A stretch of DNA of 64,000 nt, taken from assembly GCF_002575655.3 (NCBI RefSeq), contig NC_053035.3, positions 86,019,322-86,083,321 on the forward strand, written 5' to 3'. Shown in pieces: positions 12,227 through 24,585 of the stretch. The DNA comes from Aegilops tauschii subsp. strangulata (taxonomy: Eukaryota > Streptophyta > Magnoliopsida > Poales > Poaceae). The first letter of the stretch is position 1; each line of letters opens with the position of its first letter. Position numbers and translations under genes: made by a program. Under the pieces are notes generated by a model, which saw nothing but the letters and a program-made list of their open reading frames with translations, had not been told where the DNA came from and searched no databases.

Positions 12227-12903
12227 GCACCCCGTTTCTCGTTGCCGCTGCGAGTTCAAGACCAAGACAGTTTCATCTTAAGTTAGAACCGCAACGATTA
12301 CTTGATGTAACATAACTTTGCAGTACTTTAAGATCAAGCATGCTATCTTCCAGTTAGATCTTTCTTTGTATGTTTGCACCCTACGCTTGGTTGGATAAGG
12401 CTGCCGGCGCGTAAACCCATGCCGGGGTGCTTTGAGGACGGATCCTTAGCAGCCTGCTGGGGGGCGCTTGCTGCCGGGCAAGCCACCTTGATGCTCCTAG
12501 CGCGGTCGGTTGAACTGTCGAGCGGACTCGAAACAGAACAAGAGCGCTGCTAGTAGCGGGTAGGCCACCTTGCCGTTCTCAGCGCGGCCGCTAGAACTGT
12601 TGAGCAGGCTCGAAATAGAGCAAGGGCATTGGGAATAGCGGAAGGGTCCCATTGCGTGCAGGTTTCCCATACAAGGAACGAGATCTTTCGAGGAAGACAG
12701 ACTAATATAAATGAAATTACTCAAAATTTTGCGTGACTTAACTTTTCGTGGCCATGCGGATAGCTGTTGCGGCTGCGGACGGTACCAGAGGGCGGTTGAT
12801 CGACGTTGGCTTCTCCTCTCGAGCCATCCCCATGAAGAATTCGATGCACTGACCTTCGAACAGGATTTCCACAGCTTGCGCCCCATACCTGGTGCGCCAA
12901 AGA
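12227..12903 (-). mobile_element. Leader of element F with an 82-bp direct repeat
   Basis: Non-coding stretch between the stop of the coiled-coil ORF and the LTR of F. On the minus strand it starts directly after the LTR with TCTTTGGCGCACCAGG, a plausible primer-binding region. Positions 12,482-12,645 hold two imperfect 82-bp copies beginning GCCACCTTG. I see no other feature. Confidence 0.5.
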
Positions 12904-13982
12904 TGTCGGTGGAAACGACACCTATGGGATCACGGGGAATCCCTTCTACAGTCGGCGGGCGCGGGGCTGTGGAAAGAGCGGGTTTAAGGGATCAACACGG
13001 GAGATTTATCCAGGTTCGGGCCGCAAGTGATGCGTAATACCCTACTCCTGCTGGTTTGTGTTTATCTGGTGTTCTTGGACTAGCTATAAAGCGTGCAGGG
13101 TCCAAAAAGACCGAATCCTCTCCCAGTACACCGTGGGCCTCCTTTTATAGTCAAAGGGGCTGCCACGATGGCACAAAGGAGGTGGAAAGTTGTACAGTGT
13201 ACAAGCTTATCGCTTGACATCACAGGACAAAACGCATTAAATGCGCTACTTAGGTGTCCTCTCGCTTTATCGGGGACGGCAACGAAGCCCGTCCCGTCCG
13301 TCGCCGCTTCGCCTTGCTCCGAAACACGTCCAGGACAATGAGGCATGAGGCGCCATGTAGGCTGGCTGGCTGCTGAGTTGGCGCGGTGGTCTGCATGAAG
13401 TCTTCACGAACATCTACATGCCACCACGCAGGTGCTTGCTGAGTTGGCCTGGAAGCTGCCCGTCGCCACGCAGGTGCCTGTCTTGTTGGCGGGTTGACTG
13501 CTGTGTTGGAATGGCCGTGGAGTCTTTGGCAGGTGGGGGCCTGGCTGCGGCCCCGCAGATGTCCCCGGCAAGGGTCTTGCCGGGGCCTCGGCAAGAGTCT
13601 TGCCGTGGGTCTCCGTCTTCTGGTTCTCATCTAGTATTGTATGTTCCAGGTCTTCACAAAGATCTGCATGCCACCGTGGAGGCGCCTCCCGAGCCTTGGT
13701 TCCAATGTGGTTGATGGTGTCAGAACTCTCAGGCTCAAGGGTGGCGGCCCCATTGGTGTTGGGCAAGTTGCCCCGGCAAGTCTCTTGCCGGGGTCACGAA
13801 GGCCGCCCCGGCAAGGCCTTGCCGGAGGAGTTTCACCTCGCCCCTCTACTCTTCATGCTTCTGGTCGTCTTGTGTCCTTGCTCCCTCTGCCCCGCCAAGC
13901 GTGGCTGCGGGCGTGTGGCTGCGACTGCCCACGCACAAGTAAAGGGGTACAAAAAAAGAACCCCTACTTTTGTACACCGGCA
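12904..13982 (-). mobile_element. 5' LTR of gypsy-like element F, minus orientation
   Basis: Bounded on the plus strand by TGTCGGTGGAAACGACACC and TTTTGTACACCGGCA, giving TG...CA ends with imperfect inverted termini (TGTCGGTG and TGCCGGTG). A strong minus-strand TATA box, TATAAAAG, lies at 13,142-13,149. The inside contains GGCAAG/CTTGCC-type short repeats (13,560-13,830). It abuts the internal region of element C on the right. The partner LTR and the second target duplication are beyond the left edge. Long frames seen here are a by-product of high GC. Confidence 0.65.
13142..13149 (-). promoter_or_regulatory. TATA box in the F LTR
   Basis: TATAAAAG on the minus strand, about 240 bp inside the downstream LTR end. 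It fixes the transcription direction of F as minus. Confidence 0.5.
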
Positions 13983-14156
13983 TCTTACTTGGCACAAACA
14001 CCAATTAAAACACAAAACCACATCTAACCACAGGCTAGATGAAAAATTTATTGCAAAACAGAACCTAAAAAAGCAAAAAACAAAAATAAAATTGGGTTGC
14101 CTCCCAACAAGCGCTATTGTTTAACGCCCCTAGCTAGGCATAAAACACGAATAGAT

Positions 14157-16233
14157 CTAAGTGTAATCATCTTTGGCATGCAATCCATAAGGGGCTCTCA
14201 TAATAGATTCATAAGGTAATTTAATTTTATTTCTTGGAAAGTGTTCCATGCCTTTCCTTAACGGAAATTGAAATCTAATGTTTCCTTCTTTCGTATCAAT
14301 AATTGCACGAATCGTTCTAAGGAAAGGTCTACCAAGAATAATAGGACATGTAGGATTGCAATCCATATCTATAACAATGAAATCTACGGGCACATAATTC
14401 CTATTAGCAACAATAAGAACATCATTAATCTTCCCATGGTTTCTTAATAGTGGAATCGGCAAGATGCAAATTTAAGGAACAATCATCAAATTCATGGAAA
14501 CCTAACACATCACATAAAGTTTTTGGAATCGTGGAAACACTAGCACTAAAATCAGACAAAGCATAGCATTCATAATCTTTAATCTTAATTTTAATAGTAG
14601 GTTCCCACTCATCATAAAGTTTTCTAGGGATAGAAACTTCCAATTCAAGCTTTTCTTCAAAAGATTGCATCATAGCATCAACGATATGTTTTGTAAAAGC
14701 GTTGTTTTGATTATAAGCATGAGAGAATTCAACATGGATTGCAACAAGGAAATACAATCTATGAAAGAACAATTATCATAATTAAATTCCTTGAAATCCA
14801 AAAGAGTGGGTTCATTGCTACTTAAAGTTTTGACCTCTCCAATCCCACTTTTATCAATTTTAGCATCATGATCTAAAAACTCCGAATTATTGGGACGCCT
14901 TCTAACTAAAGTTGACTCATTTCCAGTCCCATCTTTATCAAGATTAACATTGGAAAACAAAGATTCAATAGGAGTCACATCAATCACTTTAAGATCTTCA
15001 TCATTATTTTCACGGAAACTAGAAGAACACGCTTTTATAAACAAATCATTCTTAGCACGCATCTTAGCGTTTCTTTCTTTGCACTCATCAATGGAAATTC
15101 TCATGGCTTTGAGAGACTCATTGATATCATGCTTAGGTGGAATAGATCAAAGTTTCAAAGAATCAACATCAAGAGAAATTATATCCATGTTCCTACCAAA
15201 TCATCGATCTTAAGCAATTTTTCTTCAATCAAAGCATTGAAATTCTTTTGCGAACTTATAAATTCTTTAACACTATTCTCAAAATCAGAGGGCATCTTAT
15301 TATAATTTCCGTAAGAATTGTTGTAGGAACTACCATAATTATTAGAGGAATTACTAGGAAACGGCCTAGGAAAATTACCTCTATACGTGTTATTACCAAA
15401 ATTGTTCCTACCAACAAAAAGCACATCCAAAGGTTCATTATTGTTTTCAATGAAAGTAGAAAAAGGCATATCATTAGGATCAATAGGAGCACTCTTATTA
15501 GCAAACAATTTCATAAGCTCATCCATAGTTCCACTCAAAACATTAATCTCTTCAATTGCATGCATTTTTTTTACTAGTGGAAGATCTTTCGGTATGCTAT
15601 TGAGAATAATTAACCATAATATTATCTAGGAGTTTAGTAGCTTCTCCTAAGGTAATTTCCATAAAAGTGCCTCCCGCGGCCGAATCTAAAAGATTTCTAG
15701 AGGCAAAATTCAATCCGGCATAAAAAATTGTATAATCATCCACAAATTCAAACCATGAGTAGGGCAATTTCTAATCATCAATTTCATCCTCTCCCAAGGT
15801 TGTGCAACATGTTCATGATCAATTTGCTTGAAATTCATAATATCGTTCCTAAGGGACACGATCTTAGCGGGAGAAAATACTTGGAAATAAAAGCATCTTT
15901 ACACTTGTTCCATGAATCAATACTATTTTTAGGCAAACATGAAAACCAAGTTTTAGCACGATCTCGAAGTGAGAACGGAAATAGCTTCAATTTAAAAATA
16001 TCATTATCCGCATCTTTTTTCTTTTGCATATCACACAAATCAACAAAATTATTAAGATGTGATGCGGCATCTGCATTGGGAAGGCCGAAAAATTGATCTT
16101 TCATAACGAGATTCAGTAAAGCGGTATTAATTTCACAAGATTCCGCATTAGCATCGGGAGCAATCGGAGTACTAATAAAATCATTGTTGTTGGTATTGGA
16201 AAAGTCAAACAATTTGGTATTATCTTGAGCCAT
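14157..16233 (-). pseudogene. gag: Decayed gag-protease ORF of element C
   Basis: Starts at the methionine of MAQDNTKLFDF (16,233). The gag core, with a tryptophan-containing FSLRDRAKTWFSCLP stretch, is Athila-type. A one-base loss near 15,870 shifts the frame after ISKYF. Further stops and shifts split the rest into pieces at 15,565-15,179, 15,104-14,670, 14,772-14,425 and 14,462-14,157. The last pieces carry the protease-like region with a degenerate active site (LSDFSAS where D-T/S-G is expected) and the CPIILGRPFL motif. It is non-functional. Confidence 0.8.
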
Positions 16234-16437
16234 CGTGACAAAGCAAGCAATCCAACACACGAGCACACAAAAAGCAAGCGAGGAAGACGAACAGAAGAGG
16301 GGCAAAGAAAAGTGAATCTTTTCGAAAATCATTTTAGAAGTGGGGGAGAGGAAAACGAGAGGCAAATGGCGAATAATGTAATGCGAGGGATGAGAGTTTA
16401 TGACGGGTACTTGGTATGTCTTGGCTTGGCGTAGATC

Positions 16438-16455
16438 TCCCCCGCAACGGCGCCA
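16438..16455 (-). other. Primer-binding site of C (tRNA-Asp type)
   Basis: The minus strand reads TGGCGCCGTTGCGGGGGA, which differs in one base from TGGCGCCGTTGCCGGGGA, the primer site complementary to tRNA-Asp used by Athila-lineage elements. It lies 11 bases from the inferred LTR end. Confidence 0.75.
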
Positions 16456-16466
16456 GAAATCCTTCC

Positions 16467-17538
16467 TGCTACCTCTTGAGCTTGCGTTGGTTTTTCCCTT
16501 GAAGAGGAAAGGGTTATGCAGCAAAGTAGAGTAAGTATTTCCCTCAGTTTTGAGAACCAAGGTATCAATCCAGTAGGAGACAACGCGCAAGCTACCGAAT
16601 ACCTGCACAAACAAACACCAACTTGCACCCAACGTGATAAAGGGGTTGTCAATCCCTTCACGGTAATTTGCAACGTGAGATCTGATAGAGATAGATAAAC
16701 GACAAAGTAATGTTTTTGGTATTTTTGGTTTATGGAACATAAAGTAAAAGATTGCAAAGAAAGTAAATAGGAAACTAAAAGTGTAGATCAGAAACTTATA
16801 TGATGGAAAATAGACCTGGGGGCCATAGGTTTCACTAGAGGCTTCTCTCAAGAAAGGAATTATTATGGTGGGTGAACAAATTATTGTCGAGCAATTGATA
16901 GAAAAGCGCAAAGTTATGACGATATCTGAGGTAATGATCATGAACTTAGGCATCACGTTCGTGTCAAGTAGTCCGAAATGATTCTGCATCTACTACTATT
17001 ACTCCACACATCGACCGCTATCCAGCATGCATCTAGAGTATTAAGTTCATAAGGAACGGAGTAACGCATTAAGCAAGATGAAATGATGTAGAGGAATTAA
17101 CTCAAACAATATGATGAAAACCCCATCTTTTTATCCTCAATGGCAACAATACAATATGTGTCGGTTCCCCTTTTGTCACTAGGATCGAGCACCGCAAGAT
17201 TGAACCAAAAGCTAAGCACTTGTCCCGTTGCAGGAAAAACCAATCTAGTTGGCCAAACCAAATTGATAGTTCAAAGAGACTTGCAAAGATATCAAATCAT
17301 GCATATAAGAATTCAGAGAAGATTCAAATAATATTCATAGATAAGCTGATCATAAATACAGAATTCATCGGATCTCGGCAAACACACCGCAAAAGAGTAT
17401 TACATCGAATAGATCTCCAAGAACATCGAGGAGAACTTTGTATTGAGAATCAAAGAGAGAGAAGAAGCCATCTGGCTACTTGCTATGGACTCGTAGGTCT
17501 GTGGTAAACTACTCACGCTTCATCGGAGAGGCAATGGT
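16467..17538 (-). repeat. LTR of C, 3' portion (interrupted by B)
   Basis: Begins TGCTACCTCTTGAGC on the plus strand and ends at ATGGT (17,534-17,538), the target duplication of B. The rest of the LTR resumes at 39,061. Together the two parts give a 1.6-kb LTR. Confidence 0.85.
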
Positions 17539-19253
17539 TGTTGGGGAACGCATTAATTTCAAAAGAATTCCTACGCACACGCAAGATCCATCTAGGTGAT
17601 GCATAGCAACGAGAGTGTTCTCCACGTACCCTCGTAGACCGAAAGCAGAAGCGTTATGACAACGCGGTTGATGTAGTCGTGCGTCTTCACGATCCGACCG
17701 ATGCTAGTACCGAAAGTACGGCACCTCCGCGATCTGCACACGTTCAGCTCGGTGACGTCCCACGTACTCTCGATCCAGCTGAGTGTCGAGTGAGAGCTTC
17801 GTCAGCACACCGGCGTGATGACCGTGATGATGAAGCTACCGGTACAGGGCTTCGCCTAAGCACTACGACGATATGACCAAGGTGGATTATGGTGGAGGGG
17901 GGCACCGCACACGGCTAATACAATGATCAACTTGTGGGTCTATGGGATGCCCCCCTCCCCCGTATATAAAGGAGTGGAGGAGGGGGAGGGCCGGCCCTCT
18001 CTATGGCGCGCATTAGGGGAGTCCTACTCCCACCGGGAGAAGGATTCCCCCCTTCCAAGTAGGAGTAGGAGAGGAAGGAAGGAGGAGAGAGGGAGGAAGG
18101 AAAGGGGGCCCCCCCTCCCAATTCAGATTGGGCTTGGGGGCGCCCTCTCCTAGGCCTCCTCCTCTCTCCCACTAAGGCCCAATAAGGTCCATACACTCCC
18201 CGGGGGATTCCGGTAACCTTCCGGTACTCCTGGTAAATGCCCGAACTCACCTGGAACCATTCCGATGTCCAAACATAGCCATCCAATATATCGATCTTTA
18301 TGTATCGACCATTTCGAGACTCCTCGTCATGTCCATGAACAAATCCGGGACTCCGAACAACCTTCGGTACATCAAAACACATAAACTCATAATACTGATC
18401 GTCACAGAACGTTAAGCGTGCGGACCCTACGGGTACGAGAGCTATGTAGACATGACCGAGACTCATCTTCGGTCAATAACCAATAGTGGAACCTAGATGC
18501 TCATATTGGTTCCTACATATTCTACGAAGATCTTTATCGGTCAAACCGCATAACAACATACGTTGTTCCCTTTGTCATCGGTATGTTACTTGCCCGATAT
18601 TTGATCGTCAGTATCTCAATACCTAGTTCAATCTCGTTACTGGCAAGTCTCTTTACTCGTTCCGTAATGCACCATCCCGCAACTAACTCATTAGTCACAT
18701 TGCTTGCAAGGCTTATAGTGATGTGCATTACCGAGAGGGCCCAGAGATACCTCTCCGACAATCGGAGTGACAAATCCTGATCTCGATCTATGCCAACTCA
18801 ACAAACACCACTGGAGACACCTGTAGAGCACCTTTATAATCACCCAGTTACGTTGTGACGTTTGGTAGCACACTAAGTGTTCCTCCGGTATTGGAAGTTG
18901 CATAATCTCATAGTCATAGGAACATGTATAAGTCATGAAGAAAGTAATAGCAAATAAACTAAACGATCAAGTGCTAGGCTAACGGAATGGGTCAAGTCAA
19001 TCACATCATTCTCTAATGATGTGGTCCCGTTAATCAAATGACAACTCATGTCTATGGCTAGGAAACTTAACCATCTTTGATTCAACGAGCTAGTCAAGTA
19101 GAGGCATACTAGTGACACTCTGTTTGTCTATGTATTCACACATGTACTAAGTTTCCGGTTAATACAATTCTAGCATGAATAATAAACATTTATCGTGATA
19201 TAAGGAAATATAAATAACAACTTTTTTATTGCCTCTAGGGCATATTTCCTTCA
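17539..19253 (-). repeat. 3' LTR of B (1,715 bp)
   Basis: Plus-strand reading TGTTGGGGAACGCATT to GGGCATATTTCCTTCA. The minus strand therefore starts TGAAGGAAATATGCCC and ends CGTTCCCCAACA, the hallmark ends of the Angela/WIS superfamily. A TATATAAA-type box lies near 17,963. Confidence 0.92.
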
Positions 19254-19267
19254 GTCTCCCACTTGCA
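19254..19267 (-). other. Polypurine tract of B
   Basis: The minus strand reads TGCAAGTGGGAGAC directly before the 3' LTR start TGAAGG. The same tract recurs next to the LTR of element A at 21,710-21,723. Confidence 0.85.
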
Positions 19268-19286
19268 CTAGATTCAATAATCTAGA

Positions 19287-20002
19287 TTACATAGTAATGA
19301 TTCTAACACCCATGGAGTCTTGGTGCTGATCAAGTTTTGCTCGTGAGAGAGGCTTAGTCAACGGGTCTGCAACATTCAGATCCGTATGTATCTTGCAAAT
19401 CTCTAGGTCTCCCTCCTTGACTTGATTGCAGATGGAATTGAAGCGTCTCTTGATGTGCTTGGTTCTCTTGTGAAATCTGGATTCCTTTGCCAAGGCAATT
19501 GTGCCAGTATTGTCACAAAAGATTTTCATTGGACCCGATGCACTAGGTATGACACCTAGATCGGATATGAACTCCTTCGTCCAGACTCCTTCATTTGCTG
19601 CTTCCGAAGCAGCTATGTACTCCGCTTCACACGTAGATCCCGCCACGACGCTTTGCTTAGAACTGCACCAACTGACAGCTCCACCGTTCAATATAAATAC
19701 GTATCCGGTTTGTGACTTAGAGTCATCCGGATCAGTGTTAAAGCTTGCATCGACGTAACCATTTACGACGAGCTCTTTGTCACCTCCATAAACGAGAAAC
19801 ATATCCTTAGTCCTTTTCAGGTATTTCAGGATGTTCTTGACCGTTGTCAAGTGATCCACTCCTCAATTACTTTGGTACCACCCTGCTAAACTAATAGCAA
19901 GGCACACACCAGGTCTGGTACACAGCATTGCATACATGATAGAACCTATGGCTGAAGCATAGGGAATGACCTTCATTTTCTCTCTATCTTCTGTAGTGGT
20001 CG
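19287..20002 (-). pseudogene. pol: B polyprotein C-terminus: end of RT and RNase H
   Basis: Encodes the end of the copia reverse transcriptase (CTRPGVCLAI region) and RNase H with the GYVDASFNTD, CEAEYIAASEA and DNTGTIALAKE motifs. A stop TGA separates the two parts near 19,860. The gene is cut at 20,002 by element A and continues at 32,842. Confidence 0.88.
19998..20002. repeat. Target-site duplication of A, left copy
   Basis: GGTCG here pairs with GGTCT at 32,837-32,841. Four of five bases agree. The rejoined sequence matches the intact region inside A at 22,442-22,455. Confidence 0.8.
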
Positions 20003-21709
20003 TGTTGGGAAACATAGTGATTTCGAAAAAAATCCTACGCACATGCAGGATCATGGTGATGCATAGCAACGAGAGGGGAGAGTGTTGTCCACGTACCCTC
20101 GTAGACCGTAAGCGGAAGCGTTATGACAACGCGGTTGATGTAGTCGTACGTCTTCACTATGGACCGATCCTAGTACTGAATGTACGGCACCTCCGCGATC
20201 TGCACACGTTCAGCTCGGTGACGTCCCACGAACTCACGATCGAGCAGAGTGTCGAGGGAGATTTTCGTCAGCACGACGGCGTGATGATGGTGATGATGAA
20301 GCTACCGGCGCAGGGCTTCGCCTAAGCACTGCAACGATATGACCGAGGTGGAATATGGTGCAGGGGGGCACCGCACATGGCTTGGAACAATCAACTTGTG
20401 TGTTCTAGGGTGCCCCCTGCCCTTGTATATAAAGGAGCAAGGGGGGAGGCCGGCTGGCCTTGGGGCGCGCCAAGGAGAGGGGGGCATCCTCCTCCTAGTG
20501 GGAGTAGGACTCCCCTTTCCTAGTCCAACTAGGAAGGAGGAAGGGGGGGGAAGGAGAGGGAGAGAGGGAGGAAAGAGGGGGCGCCCCCCCTCCTTGTCCA
20601 ATTCGGACTCCAAAGGGGGGCGCATGGCCAGCCCTAGGCCCTCTCCTCTCTCTCCCACAAGGCCCATGTTGGCCCATTATATCCCCCGGGGTTCCGATAA
20701 CCCCCTGGCACTCTAATAAATATCCGGTGACCCCCGGAACTCTTCCGGTGTCCGAATATAGTCGTCCATTATATCAATCTTTATGTCTCGACCATTTCGA
20801 GACTCCTCATCATGTCCGTGATCACATCTGGGACTCCGAACTATCTTCGTTACATCAAAACACATAAACTCATAATCGAACCCTACGGGTTCGAGCACTA
20901 TGTAGACATGACCAAGACTCCTCTCCAGTCAATATCCAATAGCGTAACCAGGATGCTCATATTGGTTCCTACATATTCTACGAAGATCTTTATCGGTCAA
21001 ACCGCATAACAACATGCGTTGTTCCCTTTGTCATCGGTATGTTACTTGCCTGAGATTCGATCGTCGGTATCTCAATACCAAGTTCAATCTCGTTACCGGC
21101 AAGTCTCTTTACTCGTTCCGTAATGCATCATCCCGCAACTAACTCATTAGTCACATTGCTTTCAAGGCTTATAGTGATGTGCATTACCGAGAGGGCCCAG
21201 AGATACCTCTCTGACAATCGGAGTGACAAATCCTAATCTTGATCTATGCCAACTCAACAAGTACCATCGGAGACACCTCTAGAGCACCTTTATAATCACC
21301 CAGTTACGTTGTGACATTTGGTAGCACACAAAGTGTTCCTCCGGTATTCGGGAGTTGCATAATTTCATAGTCATAGGAACATGTATAAGTCATGAAGAAA
21401 GCAATAACAATATACTAAATGATCAAGTGCTAAGCTAACGGAATGGGTCAAGTCAATCACATCATTCTCTAATGATATGATCCCGTTAATCAAATGACAA
21501 CTCATGTCTATGGCTAGGAAACTTAACCATCTTTGATTCAACAAGCTAGTCAAGTAGAGGCATACTAGTGACACTCTGTTTGTCTATGTATTCACACATG
21601 TACTAAGTTTCCGGTTAATACAATTCTAGCATGAATAATAAACATTTATCATGATATAAGGAAATATAAATAACAAATTTATTATTGCCTCTAGGGCATA
21701 TTTCCTTCA
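20003..21709 (-). repeat. 3' LTR of A (1,707 bp)
   Basis: TGTTGGGAAACATAGTGATT to GGGCATATTTCCTTCA. Compared with the 5' LTR of A it lacks about 27 bp near 20,878, where the GATCGTCACCGAACG stretch should be. Confidence 0.9.
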
Positions 21710-21742
21710 GTCTCCCACTTGCACTAGAGTCAATAATCTAGA

Positions 21743-22483
21743 TTACACAGTGATGATTCTAACACCCATGGAGTCTTGGTGTTGATCATGCTTTGCTCGT
21801 GAGAGAGGCCTAGTCAACGGGTCTGCAACATTGAGATCCGTATGTATCTTCCAAATCTCTATGTCTCCCTCCTTGACTTGATCGTGGATGGAATTGAAGC
21901 TTCTTTTGATGTGCTTGGTTCTCTTGTGAAATCTGGATTCCTTTGCCAAGGCAATTGCACCAGTATTGTCACAAAAGATTTTCATTGGACCCAATGTACT
22001 AGGTATGACACCTAGATCGGATATGAACTCCTTCATCCAGACTCCTTCATTTGCTGCTTCCGAAGCAGCTATGTTCTCCGCTTCACACATAGATCCCACC
22101 ACGACGCTTTGCTTAGAACTACACCAACTGACAGCTCCACCGTTCAATATAAACACGTATCTGGTTCGTGACTTAGAGTCATCCGGATCAGTGTCAAAGT
22201 TTGCATCGACGTAACCATTTATGACGAGCTATTTGTCACCTCCATAAACGAGAAACATATCCTTAGTCCTTTTTAGGTATTTCAGAATGTTCTTGACCGT
22301 TGTCCAGTGATCCACTCCTGGATTACTTTGGTACCTAATAGCAAGGCACACATCAGGTCTGGTACACAGCATTGCATACATGATAGAGCCTATGGCTGAA
22401 GCATAGGGAACACCTTTCATTTTCTCTCTATCTTCTGCAGTGGTCGGCCATTGAGTCTGACTCAACTTCACACCTTGTAACAC
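21743..22483 (-). pseudogene. pol: A polyprotein C-terminus: end of RT and RNase H
   Basis: Homologous to 19,287-20,002 in B. It has lost 12 bp (in frame) after CLAI, and the RNase H part is in a separate frame because of small indels near 22,160-22,230. The DNTGAIALAKE motif is kept. It is followed on the plus strand by the target duplication CACAG (22,481-22,485) of the solo LTR. Confidence 0.85.
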
Positions 22484-23786
22484 AGTGTGACACCCAAAAA
22501 AAATTTATTTGGCTTTATCAAAATATTTATTTGAGTTGAAGGAGGTTAATTAAATTTTTCTTCTAAAGGACTCTCCTTCTCAAAAAAAATTCTTTTATGG
22601 CAAGTATTTTGTTTGGTTTCATCCTAGACTTGATCTTTGGTCTTGGAGGTTTTTCATCTTGTGTTGACTCAACACAAATATTTTTCATTGGGAAAGTTTT
22701 TGAAAATCTTTTCTTTTTAAAATAGCCCTATGGCATATGGAGTGATCCTTTCCCTTCCAAAACCCACCTCTTGCCATAACCTAAGTTGAAAACTCCTCCC
22801 AAAAACCATCTCCCCACTTTGTGTCAAGATAAACTTCAAATCCAGCAAGTTGAACTCCCCCATGATTTTATCTCCATTTATTTCTAATCAAAAAACCTTT
22901 TCTGCCCTCTATTTTGACCCTTGGAGATTTACAAAGGAACCACTAGTTCTCCTTTGAGTTTTGCCTCCAAACAAATTTCCCTGGCTAGTCCTTAGAACCC
23001 TCAACCAAGATCCAGGAAGATCCACTGGTCTCCAGTTCAAAATTTTCAAAATGAGCTTGCTGCAAGTTTGGGCCATATTTGCAAAATTTGGTGAAATTCA
23101 TTTGTTTCCTTCTCCTAAAAATCTGAGAAAATTCAGGCAGCCTCTGGATGCATCAAGAGGTCACCTCACCAAGCCCCAGCTCCAGAAATATCTTCCTCGT
23201 GCCCAAATCATATCGTCGAACACCTGGAGGGCACTGTTACTGTCGAAGTTCAGAGATTCAGAGAACAGTTGCAGAAAGCCGGTGTCGTTTTCTTCAGAAA
23301 CTTACCTCGATCTCGCCAGTAGCCGCAGTGGCACCTTGCGCCCTGTTCCTCCTTCTTATCCCTGCGCCGCACGATCGCCTGGACACTTGCAGGCATCGGC
23401 GGCGAGCTGGCCGAGGTGCAGCGCCCCATGCGCGGCGGCAGCAGCGCCCGCTGCGGCTGCCAGAGAGGCGCAGCGTGGGACGGCGCCGTCCAGCACCTCC
23501 CAAGCCACCAGAGGCCACCGCGTGGCCGTCCTCTCCTCTGTGCACGCTGCAGAGCCGTCGTCGTGAACTGGGAGGCACGGAGCGCGCTCCCTGCCGCCGT
23601 CGTGCCCGTACGACCGTTCCGTCGAGGACCGGTGCATTACCCCAATCCGGCCGAGGTATTAGCGGAGAAACGGTGCCAGTGGACCACCACGATGAAGCCA
23701 AACCACCTAAAGCCCCTGCCCAACCTCTGCCTCGCCGTAATTGCTCGTCGGCGTTATCCCGTTCACGGCCACCCCCTCGGATCGCC

Positions 23787-23794
23787 TATAAAAG
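23787..23794 (+). promoter_or_regulatory. TATA box of solo LTR H
   Basis: TATAAAAG followed after about 30 bp by a C-rich leader. It is a strong consensus core promoter; a solo LTR may still drive transcription into flanking sequence. Confidence 0.55.
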
Positions 23795-24585
23795 GAGGTC
23801 CCGAGCTCGAACTCGAACTCGCACCATCCCTACACCTCACAAGTACCACGCCAAGCCACTGGGAAGGCCTCGAGGAAGTCTTCTTCCCCAACTCCGGCCG
23901 CCTCGACCCGCTTCGGGATCCAGCACGATTCACTCCAGTGCGTGCACCCCTGCCTCTCAACTCATGCCAGTAGTCTCCTAGTGCATCCACATCTCTGACC
24001 CGCGCACCAATTTGGAGTTTGCAGCACCCATCGGAGAGTTCCACCCTCGCCCGAACCACCGTCCGCCGGAGATAAGGTCGCCGCCGACGTGGTGCTCACG
24101 GACGGCCAAGTCCACCACCCACCGATGCGGAAGGACACCCTGAACCCGTAGGTACTCTCCGATCACCCTGCCTCGCCGTGGATCAACGCCGGCGACCACC
24201 GCAGCCTTCGGGCGCCGGCGAGCTCTGTTGGAATTTGAACTGACGGGTGGGACCCCCCCGTCAGCCTCTCTTTCTTTCCCCTTCGAACCGTTTTCTGAAG
24301 GCACCTTTGGGCAAAGTGCGTTTTCTCTCTGGGCTGGCGTATTTCGTACCGAAGCGTTTTCTGATTTTTCAACCAAGCCCCTGGATCTTTTCTGTTTCAT
24401 CACAGATTAGCCCTTGGACTAAAACCCTTATATCTTTTAAACAAAAGATGCTTTTTGATTGATTCTTTTTCTGTCAGTCTTATATTTTTGTCTAGTTTTT
24501 TATAGTATTTATTTGGAAAAAATTTGGAACAATTTTTATACACGCAACGGTATTCACGTTAGTATACGGTTTCTTTATACCGTAG

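Noticed and set aside
23148..23981. 277-codon frame in solo LTR H as a gene
   Set aside because: Crosses the TATA box and putative transcript start, has low-complexity composition, and competes with equally long frames in other phases.
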